Of a stretch of DNA of 64,000 bases, positions 45,307 to 53,523 are shown piece after piece. Within the stretch, counting starts at the first letter, position 1, and every line of letters starts with the position of its first letter. The translations under genes were made by a program, and so were the position numbers. The DNA lies in NCBI GenBank assembly GCA_016916535.1, contig CP070276.1, forward strand, positions 1,922,001 to 1,986,000, in the 5' to 3' direction. The notes beneath the pieces were generated by a model. That model saw only the letters and a program-made list of their open reading frames with translations, did no database searches and was not told the origin of the DNA. Origin of the DNA: Dysgonomonadaceae bacterium zrk40. GTDB taxonomy: Bacteria > Bacteroidota > Bacteroidia > Bacteroidales > Dysgonomonadaceae.

Positions 45307-45331
45307 TCAATGCCACAATTCATTCGCTATG

Positions 45332-45373
45332 AAAAGAAGAAAGCCGCCCCGAGGGCGGCTTTCTTCTTTTTTA
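45332..45373. terminator. Bidirectional terminator between proX and tRNA-Pro
   Basis: AAAGAAGAAAGCCGCCC and its complement GGGCGGCTTTCTTCTTT form a 17-bp stem around CGAG, flanked by A and T runs. It serves proX on the plus strand and tRNA-Pro on the minus strand. Confidence 0.92.
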
Positions 45374-45378
45374 ATCTG

Positions 45379-45452
45379 TCGGGATGAGGTGACTCGAACA
45401 CCCGACCTCCACGTCCCGAACGTGGCGCGCTAGCCAACTGTGCTACATCCCG
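45379..45452 (-). tRNA. tRNA-Pro (anticodon CGG)
   Basis: 74 bases on the minus strand. The acceptor stem is CGGGATG with CATCCCG, discriminator A. The anticodon stem CCACG/CGTGG closes the loop TTCGGGA, so the anticodon is CGG, reading CCG. The T arm is GGGTG-TTCGAGT-CACCT. CCA is not encoded. Confidence 0.95.
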
Positions 45453-45547
45453 ATGATTTGTGGGTGCAAAGGTAAATAATTTTTCTGTATTCGCTCAAAT
45501 TTAAGATAAAAAACAATGTGATGCGTATAACGAATAAAAAAATTGGG

Positions 45548-45555
45548 TACATTTG
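45548..45555 (+). promoter_or_regulatory. -7 box of tRNA-Gly
   Basis: TACATTTG matches the TAnnTTTG consensus and lies 12 bases before the mature tRNA. No clear -33 TTTG is present. Confidence 0.5.
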
Positions 45556-45567
45556 CAGGGTAATCCT

Positions 45568-45640
45568 GCGGCAATAGCTCAGTCGGTAGAGCATTAGCTT
45601 CCCAAGCTGAGGGTCGCGAGTTCGAGTCTCGTTTGCCGCT
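45568..45640 (+). tRNA. tRNA-Gly (anticodon CCC)
   Basis: 73 bases. The acceptor is GCGGCAA with TTGCCGC, discriminator T. The anticodon stem TTAGC/GCTGA closes the loop TTCCCAA, giving CCC. The T arm is GCGAG-TTCGAGT-CTCGT. The D arm is GCTC-AGTCGGTA-GAGC. The accessory region begins just downstream, but I found no second copy of the tRNA 3' end in the window. Confidence 0.95.
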
Positions 45641-45651
45641 CCCTCAACATC

Positions 45652-45687
45652 AAGCACTTATCGGTATTTACCGATAAGTGCTTTTTC
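45652..45687 (+). terminator. Terminator of tRNA-Gly
   Basis: AAGCACTTATCGGT (45652-45665) pairs with ACCGATAAGTGCTT, followed by a T-rich tract. The stem is 14 bp and perfect. Confidence 0.9.
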
Positions 45688-45860
45688 TTTTGGGTAAACA
45701 ATGGGTAAACATTTTCCGTAAAACATCAATAATTATCTCATTCCATCGATAAGATAATTCCCGTTAAGCATAAATATTCCAACCCTTTTTATTCCTAATT
45801 AATCGATATTATCTTCCCCAACTCTCCTACATTTCTTTCATCAATCCATCCCATTCCCCC

Positions 45861-45909
45861 ATTGGTAACATTTAGGAGTATAACTACCTGTACCAACAAT
45901 GTTACCAAT
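45861..45909. repeat. 12-bp perfect inverted repeat, with a further GTTACCAAT copy
   Basis: ATTGGTAACATT (45861-45872) and AATGTTACCAAT (45898-45909) are exact complements separated by 25 bases. GTTACCAAT recurs at 46048-46056. The surrounding 45691-46135 is cytosine-rich on the plus strand and has no credible gene. Also present are two GGGTAAACA copies close to 45692 and 45704. These could be sites for a recombinase or regulator; that is inference. Confidence 0.5.
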
Positions 45910-46135
45910 CCTTGTAAAAACTGCTTTCCTTCACAAAATCACCAAAACAGCCAAAGAACCAATTACATAACAAGCTTCAGCGAACCACCCAACCCATTTA
46001 GAGACCACCCGGCCATCCTCCCAACCCCCTGGCAACCCCCAAAACGTGTTACCAATTCCCCCGGGAACGGTCACCCCTCCGCTCCCTTATCCCTTACAAA
46101 ATCAAACCTATCTGCTGTTTATTGTTTTTTATTCT

Positions 46136-46330
46136 TATTTTTGTAGCGATGTCGGTCAAACGTAAGATATATTTTTCGGTGGTGCACTAATCCGAAATTG
46201 GGACATCGGCATGAGTCTTGTTATCTTGGTGCCTATCGTTCTCAAGTAGAACACTCGGCACAGCGTGTAAACTGGTAAGCGGTGTAATTGCTACAGCGTT
46301 TGTCGGATGAGTGATATTTTTTCACTTTTT
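46136..46330 (+). ncRNA. Candidate structured RNA, about 180 bases
   Basis: No open frame of useful length covers this segment, yet it has the marks of an RNA gene. A -7-like TATTTTTG lies at 46136-46143. Nested helices follow: GATGTC (46148-46153) with GACATC (46202-46207) encloses TTTCGG (46174-46179) with CCGAAA (46192-46197). Next, GTGCC-TATC-GTTCT-CAAGT-AGAAC-ACTC-GGCAC (46229-46261) forms a two-part stem with a symmetric internal loop. It ends with AGTGA/TCACT and TTTT at 46310-46330, a weak terminator. It could also be a long leader of the gene at 46408. I do not recognise a known RNA family. Confidence 0.45.
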
Positions 46331-46407
46331 GAAAAAATTCCTTTTGAAGCATGAGGTCTTTGGATTAAGATCAATTGCTGTGCGTATTTAATTCTAACTG
46401 TCCTTCC

Positions 46408-47376
46408 ATGAGAGCGAAAGAAAAGCTTGAGTTCAACAAAGCTGAATTCGAATTCTACGAGCTTGTCAAAAAATCAATCTACGATCTTTATTCCCTGAGA
46501 ACAAACAAACGAAAAACAGAAGAGTATTGCGACAATCATCTCTTTGCCGATGCCAGGTGTCGGGAAATCTTCAAAATCAACAACTGCAATCATGAATCGG
46601 TCAATTTCCATGAAAACGATGATGAAATAGATCACCTGATCTCCTACAGGGTCCGGAAGGAGATTCAAAACGCCATCTGCGACGACAAAACATTTATCTA
46701 TGCCTACAACATCATCGAACGGGACAATAATCCCTACGACTATCATTACAAGAGCAAGAGTCTCCAACTCAAACCCGAGACTCTAACCACCTCGAGAGAG
46801 ATCGAGGAGGAGATATCACGCTACAAGGAGGACTATCCGAAGAGCAATTTGAGCGACTACCTGATCGATGAGGCGAATTTTAAATTCTACAACGAACGCT
46901 TCTTGAATCTTAATTTTGATGATGAGGGGTGGCTCTTTATCTTCAACAAGGCTTACGAGATCTTCGATCGCATTCGCACCTTTGCTGCAAATCCCTCGCA
47001 AGCCCATCATATAGCCAACAACATCTATTTTGGCGACAAGCTGATGGAGGATGCAATACTCGACTTTCTACTCCTTCTGATCGATAACTACTCCTACGAT
47101 CTGACACCGGAGCAGGTGAAGAAGTTCAGGTTGCTGGCATTCTTCATCCGCAAACATCGCGACCCGCAGACGCTGACAATTGAGAAGAAATATCTCGACA
47201 GAATTCCATCCCTCAACCTGGCTAAGGTGGACTGGATGAAAGCTACACGCTATTTCAAGGTGTTCGTCAATCGCTCACTTAGTTCACAAAACATGTGTGC
47301 AAGGGCAAGCAAGTGGCTTGAAAAAAATCTCCACCTTTTGGAGATCCGCCTCCGGCTCCTCTCTTTCAAAAGGTAG
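46408..47376 (+). CDS. Unrecognised 322-residue protein
   Basis: A charged, largely helical cytoplasmic protein with no signal peptide or membrane segment. Aromatic, acid-rich stretches recur (EFNKAEFEFYELVKKSIYDLY, LIDEANFKFYNERFLNLNFDDEGWLFIFNKAYEIFDRI). The C-terminus is basic (RASKWLEKNLHLLEIRLRLLSFKR). I recognise no domain and assign no function. The start is taken at the ATG at 46408 (MRAKEKLEFNKAEFEFY); an in-frame ATG-like start at 46375 adds 11 residues. It sits alone between the candidate RNA and a long non-coding stretch, in the accessory region after tRNA-Gly. Confidence 0.6.
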   Translation: MRAKEKLEFNKAEFEFYELVKKSIYDLYSLRTNKRKTEEYCDNHLFADARCREIFKINNCNHESVNFHENDDEIDHLISYRVRKEIQNAICDDKTFIYAYNIIERDNNPYDYHYKSKSLQLKPETLTTSREIEEEISRYKEDYPKSNLSDYLIDEANFKFYNERFLNLNFDDEGWLFIFNKAYEIFDRIRTFAANPSQAHHIANNIYFGDKLMEDAILDFLLLLIDNYSYDLTPEQVKKFRLLAFFIRKHRDPQTLTIEKKYLDRIPSLNLAKVDWMKATRYFKVFVNRSLSSQNMCARASKWLEKNLHLLEIRLRLLSFKR

Positions 47377-48641
47377 TATTTTTTTCGCCACCCTTGCACA
47401 CACCGCATCCACACTTAGCTCTTGCGCTCCCACTCACTTCGCTCCCATTCCCCGTATCTGCAATGTGATTGGTTTTAAACACCCAACAGCATTCCCAATC
47501 ACGGCCAGTCTAAGATCGCTTCGTTTGGTGCTCATCGCTGCGTGGCTGCTTGTTTTGTTGCACAACGCTCGCTCAATCCTCACGCGTGGCTACTCTTGCC
47601 CCCTTGAATCCCCAATAAGGTATTCGCTTCGCTCATACATTATTTGAAAGGGGGCAACCGCCACTCCGTGTTTCTGCTCGCCTGCGGGTCGCTCAGGCTA
47701 ATCGGGGTGTCACACTTTTTGTAAATCTACCGCCCCACCACATCACCGGAGTCCCTTTCTAATCCCATCGCTTTGCCATGTCCATTCCGCTCGCTCCCTC
47801 TCCGCCCGACCCTCATGCTTCGGGTCGGACCGGATCCTGCGCTTGCTCCATTCACATCGCATCGCTCTCTCGGTTCTGCACCTCCGCGTTACTGCCGTGT
47901 TCGCTATAGCTCTCTCTGTCGGCAGCCGACCCTCATGCTTCGGGTCGATCTCCCTCCTCCGTTCGCTTCGCTCGCACCGCAACGCTCCCCGCGTTTACCA
48001 CCACCGATCTTTCATCGGTGTGAGCTTGCTTCCGCTCCTCATCTGTTCCATTCCGCGCTTTCACGCCAGGCGCTTTCTACCAATGGACAAGGGATATCAA
48101 GCTTTCTTCCCGCCCTTGCAGCCAAGTATGCTTCGCACTTCGCTGCAAGGCCGCCCTCCCCAAAGCCCCTGGCGTTTCATCGCTCCATTCCACTCCTTTC
48201 GTCGCTCCACCAAGCTCACACCTTCCCGGAGGCCATATAACAAAAAGTCCGCCACCCCGGCTGTCATCAGCAGGCGTCACCAGCGCTCATTACTTCGCGC
48301 TCCCTCATGCCACCGCCTTCGCTCCACTCGCGTCGGCTCGCGCCTCGTCACTCCGCAAGCAAAAACAGGTCGCTGCGCTCCCCCGTTTTTCCATTGCTCC
48401 GTTCCAGCTCAAGGCTGCATTTCCTGTTCTTGTCCTATTTTAATCCATTAATAAAGGCTACAACATATAATTTCGTTTGTTCAGAAATAATCACTAAACT
48501 TGCAATTGTTGTTTTATTCAACTGTGTGGTTACTTTAATTAACTTATTTCTGAAACTACCCAAATGGTACTTTTTTAAGTCATTACCATCTCATTAATTT
48601 TATCAACTTATTACCGAAATTTTAAATATAGTCATTTTATT
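47377..48641. other. 1.26-kb gene-free, pyrimidine-skewed stretch with short hairpin repeats
   Basis: The plus strand is strongly enriched for C and T up to about 48440, with endless variations on CTTCGCTC and TCGCTCC. A hairpin-forming unit, CCGACCC-TCATGCTTC-GGGTCG, occurs at 47806-47828 and again from 47928. Another hairpin is ACCGAT-CTTTC-ATCGGT near 48001-48017. Open frames here look like artefacts of the skew: low-complexity Ser/Arg/Pro/Leu products and no family features. From about 48440 to 48641 the DNA becomes AT-rich and probably carries the promoter of the next gene. Confidence 0.6.
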
Positions 48642-49265
48642 ATGAGTGAATTAAATCAAATAATAGCTTCTCCTAAAAATGGAACCGAAGATTTGACTTT
48701 CAACGGACAAAAGACAGAATACAAGCTATTTGACTTTTGGCGTTGGAGCGTTTCGGATCTTTTGAGTAACGCTACCCGTGGTAGATTAGCCGAATTTATA
48801 GTTGGAACAGCAGTTGGAATAAATCCTGATCATATTCGCGACGAATGGGATACCTACGACCTGAAAACAGTAGATGGTATAAAAATCGAAGTAAAATCTG
48901 CTGCATACATCCAATGTTGGAGTCAAAAATGTTTTTCATCAATCTCATTTTCGATCAAGCGATCTTTTTATAGGGTTCCGGATACAAATAATGAATCTGT
49001 TAAACTTAAAAGATACGCTGACCTATACGTATTTTGTGTCTTAAAACACAAAGACCAGAATACAATTGACCCGTTAAAAATGGAACAGTGGGATTTCTAC
49101 ATCTTGCCTACTTTTCGCCTTGATAATTACAAAAGAAGTCAAAGTTCAATCACATTGAACTCTTTAAAGAAACTGACCGTTCCGGTGTCTTACATTGAAT
49201 TAAATAACCGTATTCAGATAGCTTTTTCAGAACAAACAAATTACATTTCACATTCAGTTCAATGA
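48642..49265 (+). CDS. PD-(D/E)xK-like nuclease family protein
   Basis: A 207-residue protein with no signal peptide. The pattern GRLAEFIVGTAVGI (E51), EWDTYDLKT (D73) and IEVKSAAYIQ (E83-x-K85) fits a PD-(D/E)xK nuclease core. The same layout occurs in a widespread uncharacterised family often found near restriction or phage-defence genes. It is markedly AT-richer than its neighbours, suggesting recent transfer. No methyltransferase or specificity gene is adjacent; a 28-codon remnant follows. Activity and target are unknown. Confidence 0.6.
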   Translation: MSELNQIIASPKNGTEDLTFNGQKTEYKLFDFWRWSVSDLLSNATRGRLAEFIVGTAVGINPDHIRDEWDTYDLKTVDGIKIEVKSAAYIQCWSQKCFSSISFSIKRSFYRVPDTNNESVKLKRYADLYVFCVLKHKDQNTIDPLKMEQWDFYILPTFRLDNYKRSQSSITLNSLKKLTVPVSYIELNNRIQIAFSEQTNYISHSVQ

Positions 49266-49349
49266 TGCAAGTACAAAAACTATATCAGCAAGAAGCCAAA
49301 ATGATTTACGACATAAATGGAATTCCTTTGATACAGTATTTTTTTTAAT
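49263..49349 (+). pseudogene. Short reading frame overlapping the nuclease stop, possible gene remnant
   Basis: ATGATG at 49263 overlaps the nuclease TGA and opens a 28-codon frame (MMQVQKLYQQEAKMIYDING, then IPLIQYFF) ending in TAA at 49349. The tight overlap is what a coupled second gene would show, but the frame stops early in a T-run. It may be the stub of a lost partner gene or a genuine tiny protein. Confidence 0.25.
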
Positions 49350-49393
49350 AAAAATCCTATCCCCTTCCGCATTAAAAACCCTACATTTGCTCC

Positions 49394-49828
49394 ATGCAAA
49401 AGGAACTCAACACCCAGAAAATCGAACTGATTCATCCTGAAAGCTCTGAGCAAAAATATCCCTACATCGGGGATATCCAGGCTGGGTTTCCCTCTCCGGC
49501 CGAAGATTTCTTCCACGATTACATCAGCCTCGACGAGCTGCTGATCGATCAAAAGGAGACCACATTCTTTGCCCGAGTGACCGGCAGTTCCATGAGCAAC
49601 GATTTCAACGACGGTGATTTGCTCATCATCGACAAGAGCCTGGAGTGGGAGGAAAACAAAATTGCCCTCTGCTTCATCAATGGTGAGTTCACCTTAAAAC
49701 GGATCAAGGTGAAAGATAATAAATGCTTCCTGCTCCCCTCGAACCATGATTTTCCCCTTATCGAGGTCAACTACGAACAGGGTGTGACGATCTGGGGCAT
49801 TGTCAAATATTCAATTCGCAAACACTGA
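49394..49828 (+). CDS. umuD: UmuD-like S24 peptidase, DNA polymerase V accessory subunit
   Basis: A 144-residue LexA/UmuD-type protein. The self-cleavage site Ala-Gly is in [12 protein letters not shown]. The catalytic serine is in GSSMSNDF and the lysine in FTLKRIKVK. RecA filaments trigger cleavage to the active UmuD' form. TACATTTG at 49382-49389 is a -7 box only 4 bases before the ATG, so the transcript is nearly leaderless unless another promoter is used. The stop overlaps the umuC ATG by 1 base. Confidence 0.92.
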   Translation: MQKELNTQKIELIHPESSEQKYPYIGDIQAGFPSPAEDFFHDYISLDELLIDQKETTFFARVTGSSMSNDFNDGDLLIIDKSLEWEENKIALCFINGEFTLKRIKVKDNKCFLLPSNHDFPLIEVNYEQGVTIWGIVKYSIRKH

Positions 49829-51081
49829 TGTACGCGCTGGTCGACTGCAATAACTTTTACGCCTCCTGCGAAAGGGTTTTCAACCCTTCGCTGAACGGCA
49901 AACCTATCGTTGTTCTCTCGAACAACGACGGTTGTGTCATTGCCCGATCCAACGAGGCCAAAAGCCTCGGCATCCCCATGGGGGCGCCGGCTTTTGAGTA
50001 TGAATCTGTTTTCCGTCGGAACAGTGTCAAAGTCTTCTCCGCAAACTTCCCGCTTTATGGTGACATGAGCCGCAGGGTGATGAGCCTGCTCTCCAACTTC
50101 TCCCCCGATCAGGAGATTTATTCCATCGACGAGTGCTTCCTGAATCTCGATGGCCTCAACGTGGACCTGCAACAGTATGGTCTGCAGATGAAATCCCGGG
50201 TCGAAAAGGGTACCGGTATCCCGATCAGCATTGGAATCGCACCCACCAAAGCTCTCTCCAAACTGGCCAACCGCATCGCGAAGAAGTTTCCCAAGGAGAC
50301 CGGTGGCAGCTACGTGATCGACAGCGAAGAGAAAAGGATCAAAGCCCTCAAATGGTTGAAGGTGGAGGATATCTGGGGTGTGGGCAGAAGGAATGCGAAG
50401 AAACTCTATACCATCGGTGCCAACAAGGCCCTCGACTTTGTACAACTCCCCGAATCCTGGGTGCTGAAGAACATGACGATCGTCGGATTAAATCTTCAAA
50501 AGGATTTAAAAGGGATCCCCACCCTCGAGATGGTACCGGTGGAAAAGAAGAAGAGCATCGCTACCACTCGCACCTTCGAGTCGGATCTCCGCTCCTTCGA
50601 TGAGGTGCGGGAGCGCATCACCACTTTCACGGCCATGGGTGCCGAGAAGTTGAGGCAGCAGCGGTCGCTCTGCAAAAAAATGATCGTTTTCCTCGAAACC
50701 AACCGTTTCAAAGAGCACGAAACGCAATACTACCCGTCCATACAGATCAAACTTCCTTTCCCGACCAACTCCACGCTCGAGCTGGTGAAGTTCGCCAACA
50801 TCGCTTTGAAACAGATCTACAAGCCGTATCTCTATTTCAAGCGGGGTGGGGTGTGGTTCACCGATTTTGTCGATGCCAACGAGTTCCAACCGTCGCTCTT
50901 CTTCAACTCCGATCCCAAACATAAAAAACTGATGGAGGCCATCGACGGCCTAAATCACAAGTACCACAAGGAAGTGGTCCGCATCGCCACCCAGGATCCC
51001 CGCAAACACAAGATGCGCCAGGAACACCTCTCCAAACACTTCACCACCGACATCAACGAAATTCTTACTGTCGGATTGTAG
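49828..51081 (+). CDS. umuC: DNA polymerase V catalytic subunit UmuC
   Basis: A 417-residue Y-family polymerase for error-prone translesion synthesis. Signatures are [40 protein letters not shown] and the catalytic SIDECFLNL. The helix-hairpin-helix region [19 protein letters not shown] follows, then the little-finger domain. It overlaps umuD by 1 base. umuDC pairs are common cargo on mobile elements, in line with the accessory setting. I see no beta-clamp motif with certainty. Confidence 0.95.
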   Translation: MYALVDCNNFYASCERVFNPSLNGKPIVVLSNNDGCVIARSNEAKSLGIPMGAPAFEYESVFRRNSVKVFSANFPLYGDMSRRVMSLLSNFSPDQEIYSIDECFLNLDGLNVDLQQYGLQMKSRVEKGTGIPISIGIAPTKALSKLANRIAKKFPKETGGSYVIDSEEKRIKALKWLKVEDIWGVGRRNAKKLYTIGANKALDFVQLPESWVLKNMTIVGLNLQKDLKGIPTLEMVPVEKKKSIATTRTFESDLRSFDEVRERITTFTAMGAEKLRQQRSLCKKMIVFLETNRFKEHETQYYPSIQIKLPFPTNSTLELVKFANIALKQIYKPYLYFKRGGVWFTDFVDANEFQPSLFFNSDPKHKKLMEAIDGLNHKYHKEVVRIATQDPRKHKMRQEHLSKHFTTDINEILTVGL

Positions 51082-51381
51082 TTCTTGCAACCCCATAAAT
51101 GAACCCCCGCAAAGATACGGTGGCTTCCGCTGTAATCTTACAAGGTCAAGCCCTCCGGGTTTCCGATCAAATCTCCAATTCCGCTTCCGCGGAAATCGTA
51201 TTTTACCGGAAAACCTTGCCGATTACAAAGCCACCCTTTGCTGATCGCTATGGTTTCATTTATTCCTTCGATCTATTTCTGTTCGCGCTTATTCTAATTT
51301 TCGACGATTAATTAGAATTAAAAGATTCTGATCCTATATTTTTCACTTCCATTGAAGTTCCATTCTTTTCGCTCCAAATTA

Positions 51382-51410
51382 TTAGAGTATTGTTAGAGTA
51401 TTGTTAGATT
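51382..51410 (+). repeat. Second 11-bp TTAGA-phased repeat, within a 597-base gene-free gap
   Basis: TTAGAGTATTG occurs twice in a row and TTAGA starts a third unit, at 51382, 51393 and 51404. The period and core match the repeat at 11229-11283. The rest of the gap 51082-51678 has a 9-bp inverted repeat ATTCTAATT/AATTAGAAT (51291-51318) and a hairpin GGTTTAC-GATTCC-GTAAACC (51566-51585). A 70-codon frame at 51099-51311 looks spurious. The gap probably holds the promoter of the DUF6266 cassette. Confidence 0.6.
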
Positions 51411-51678
51411 TTACCCTTTCTTTCCCCTGCAATCCAATGCTTTTACAAGCATAAAAGCGTAATCCTCACCGGTTTAATTGTGCCTTGATTTCCATTTGTA
51501 ATTTTATTTCCGGAGATGGCCCGATAGGTATCTGCCCTGGGGCTAGGTGGTTTCCGGCCGGCATCGGTTTACGATTCCGTAAACCAAAAATTTCAGAGTC
51601 ACCCTACCGACAAGTCAATACCAACTCCGTACCATCTCTTATTAAACCATATGTTTAACATTTTAAAATTTATCTATC

Positions 51679-52323
51679 ATGGGTACAATTAAACAAGGTA
51701 TTTTAGGCGGATTCTCCGGCAAGGTGGGGAACATAGTCGGAGCCTCCTGGAGAGGCATCGATTACATCAGAAGCATGCCTGCCAGCGTGCACAACCCGCG
51801 GACCGAGGCACAGGTGTCTCAGCGCACACGGTTCTCTATCATCGGCAAGATGTTGAAGACTTTCGTCCCGATCATCCGGGTGGGCTTCGCAAGCAGCGTC
51901 GGTACGGGTAAGAGTGCCTTCAGCGTGGCGATGTCCTACAACGTCAAAAACGCGGTGATCGGCATCTACCCCGACTTCGAGATCAACTTCCCGTTGGTGA
52001 AGTTGACTTCCGGAGAGCTCTATGGTGCCGGCAGTGCATCGGCGACAAGCTCTGGGGGGAGTCTCGACTTCGTGTGGGACACCGATCTGCTCAACAACGC
52101 GGCAGCCACCGACAAGGTGATCCTGATGGCATTCAACCCGATCACCGGTGATGCATCCTACGACATGGATGCGGCTACCAGGGCCGACGGCAGCGGTTCA
52201 CTGGCTGTGCCCCCCACTTGGGATGGCGGATTCGTGGATACCTACCTTCTGCTCACCTCGGCAGATGGCAAGTTGGTCTCTAATTCGGTCTATGCGGGCC
52301 GGGTTGAGGTCTCGATGATTTGA
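51679..52323 (+). CDS. DUF6266 family protein
   Basis: A 214-residue protein with the family-defining N-terminus MGTIKQGILGGFSGKVGNIV followed by GASWRGIDYIRS and NPRTEAQVSQRTRFSI. No signal peptide is evident. The C-terminal two thirds look like beta-strands with small residues (LTSGELYGAGSASATSSGGSLDF, then a fibronectin-like end VDTYLLLTSADGKLVSNSVYAGRVEVSMI). Function is unknown; the family is Bacteroidota-specific. Here it leads a cassette with a GH19 endolysin and two coiled-coil membrane proteins, so it may be a structural or exported product. A GC-rich hairpin directly follows the stop. Confidence 0.85.
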   Translation: MGTIKQGILGGFSGKVGNIVGASWRGIDYIRSMPASVHNPRTEAQVSQRTRFSIIGKMLKTFVPIIRVGFASSVGTGKSAFSVAMSYNVKNAVIGIYPDFEINFPLVKLTSGELYGAGSASATSSGGSLDFVWDTDLLNNAAATDKVILMAFNPITGDASYDMDAATRADGSGSLAVPPTWDGGFVDTYLLLTSADGKLVSNSVYAGRVEVSMI

Positions 52324-52331
52324 TCTTTGTT

Positions 52332-52360
52332 CGGAGCCGCCCCACGGGCGGCTCCGTTTC
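52332..52360 (+). terminator. GC-rich hairpin between DUF6266 and the lysis-type genes
   Basis: CGGAGCCGCCC (52332-52342) pairs with GGGCGGCTCCG (52346-52356) around CAC, followed by only TTTC. The stem is very strong but the T-run is short, so it may act as a partial terminator or 3' stabiliser that lowers expression of the downstream genes relative to DUF6266. Confidence 0.65.
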
Positions 52361-52407
52361 TCCCTCTGCAGGCTTCCGGCTCCAGGAGAATCTAATGGAT
52401 TGCTACG

Positions 52408-52911
52408 ATGGATATGTTGATGGATATACTTCCGGTGAACGGTGAATGGCTGGTCACCATGAGTTCTTTCCTGGGCGGTGGCGCCCTGGGGGGATGGATC
52501 TCTGCGGTGGTGAACCGCAAGGAGAACAAACGTATAAAGCAAAGCGAGGCTTTCCAATCGGAGGCTTCCGCCAAACGGGAGGATGCCCTGGCTGCAACGG
52601 AGATGATGGGTCTCCTGGAACGTACGGTGGCCCATATGGAGAAGATGAACTCTTACAACAAATCCAACTCCGAAGAACTGTTGAGACTCCTAAGGGATAA
52701 GGAGGGCATCAACGAGAAGCTGAAGAAGGATCTTGCCTTGCTTCAACTGCAGATCACCGAAGATCACCGACGGATCACCGGTCTCGAGAAAACTGTCGAA
52801 CGGGAGATCCGCTGGCGCAAGGATGGGGACGATCACTACTGCTTGGTGGTGGATTGTCCAAACCGTTTACCACCTCGTGGTACTTTCAAACGGGTTGAGG
52901 AACAACAATAA
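52408..52911 (+). CDS. Single-TM coiled-coil protein, holin-position
   Basis: A 167-residue protein. A short N-terminal segment precedes one hydrophobic stretch (about residues 13-35, WLVTMSSFLGGGALGGWISAVV). A basic patch (NRKENKRIKQ) and a long predicted coiled coil (about residues 40-135) follow. The C-terminus is DHYCLVVDCPNRLPPRG, a Cys-x5-Cys-x-x-Arg-Pro-Pro-like end that I associate with small Bacteroidota phage proteins. It stands directly before the endolysin, where phages carry holins, but one TM and a coiled coil are not diagnostic. Start codon uncertain among several ATGs. Confidence 0.55.
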   Translation: MDMLMDILPVNGEWLVTMSSFLGGGALGGWISAVVNRKENKRIKQSEAFQSEASAKREDALAATEMMGLLERTVAHMEKMNSYNKSNSEELLRLLRDKEGINEKLKKDLALLQLQITEDHRRITGLEKTVEREIRWRKDGDDHYCLVVDCPNRLPPRGTFKRVEEQQ

Positions 52912-52935
52912 AATTAAACTCAATTCAAAAACATC

Positions 52936-53523
52936 ATGAACCGGCAACTCTTCTTTCAGGAAATCAATCGTTCTCTCTTCAATGGGAAGCTGAATGACCG
53001 CCAGCGGGAGGGGATCCTCCACAAGCTGGCAGCATTCGACAAGTTCGAGGTAACCGTCGACCAGTGGATTGCTTACATGCTGGCCACTTCTTATCATGAG
53101 ACCGCGCATACCATGCAACCCATTGAGGAGTGGGGGAAAGGCATGGGGAAATCTTACGGGAAGAAGATCAAACAAAATGGCCAGCCTTACACCTGGCCGG
53201 ACAAGATCTACTACGGCCGCGGGGATGTCCAACTGACATGGTATGAGAATTACGAACGGATGGGTGATCTGATGGGCCTGCCGCTCCTGGAACAACCGGA
53301 GCTCGCGCTCGATCCCGAGATCTCTGCCCAGATTCTGGTTGAGGGAATGATCCTGGGTAAATCCAACCGGGGCGACTTCACCGGCTATTCGCTCGAGAAC
53401 TTTTTCAACCCCCAACGCGACGATCCCTTCGGTGCCCGCAGGATCATCAACGGCCTCGACAGCGCCCACACCATCGCCGGGTACCATTACAAATTCCTGG
53501 AAGCAATCCGTAAAGCATCATGA
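52936..53523 (+). CDS. GH19-like lysozyme/chitinase, endolysin type
   Basis: A 195-residue protein of the GH19/lysozyme-like fold. The proposed catalytic acid is E55 in SYHETAHTM, with a second acid at E64/E65 in QPIEEWG. The substrate-binding segment YYGRGDVQLTWYENYERMG (residues 92-110) mirrors the phage GH19 motif GRG-x-VQLT-x-x-x-NY. There is no signal peptide, so it needs a holin-like partner or lysis to reach the peptidoglycan. It overlaps the next gene by 4 bases. No phage structural genes occur in the window. Confidence 0.85.
   Translation: MNRQLFFQEINRSLFNGKLNDRQREGILHKLAAFDKFEVTVDQWIAYMLATSYHETAHTMQPIEEWGKGMGKSYGKKIKQNGQPYTWPDKIYYGRGDVQLTWYENYERMGDLMGLPLLEQPELALDPEISAQILVEGMILGKSNRGDFTGYSLENFFNPQRDDPFGARRIINGLDSAHTIAGYHYKFLEAIRKAS

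Noticed and set aside
45568-45640. tRNA-Gly as the attachment site of an integrated island
   Set aside because: No second copy of the tRNA 3' end and no integrase are in the window. It remains possible beyond 64 kb but is unsupported here.
45862-46146. 94-codon plus-strand frame
   Set aside because: Proline/asparagine-rich product from C-rich DNA with no homology feel; the inverted repeats in the region explain it better.
47773-48451. Long overlapping plus-strand frames of 155 and 202 codons
   Set aside because: They arise from the C/T skew, which removes stop codons. Products are Ser/Arg/Leu/Pro low-complexity in every frame.
51099-51311. 70-codon frame after umuC
   Set aside because: No start context, no recognisable sequence, and it runs through the inverted repeat at 51291-51318.
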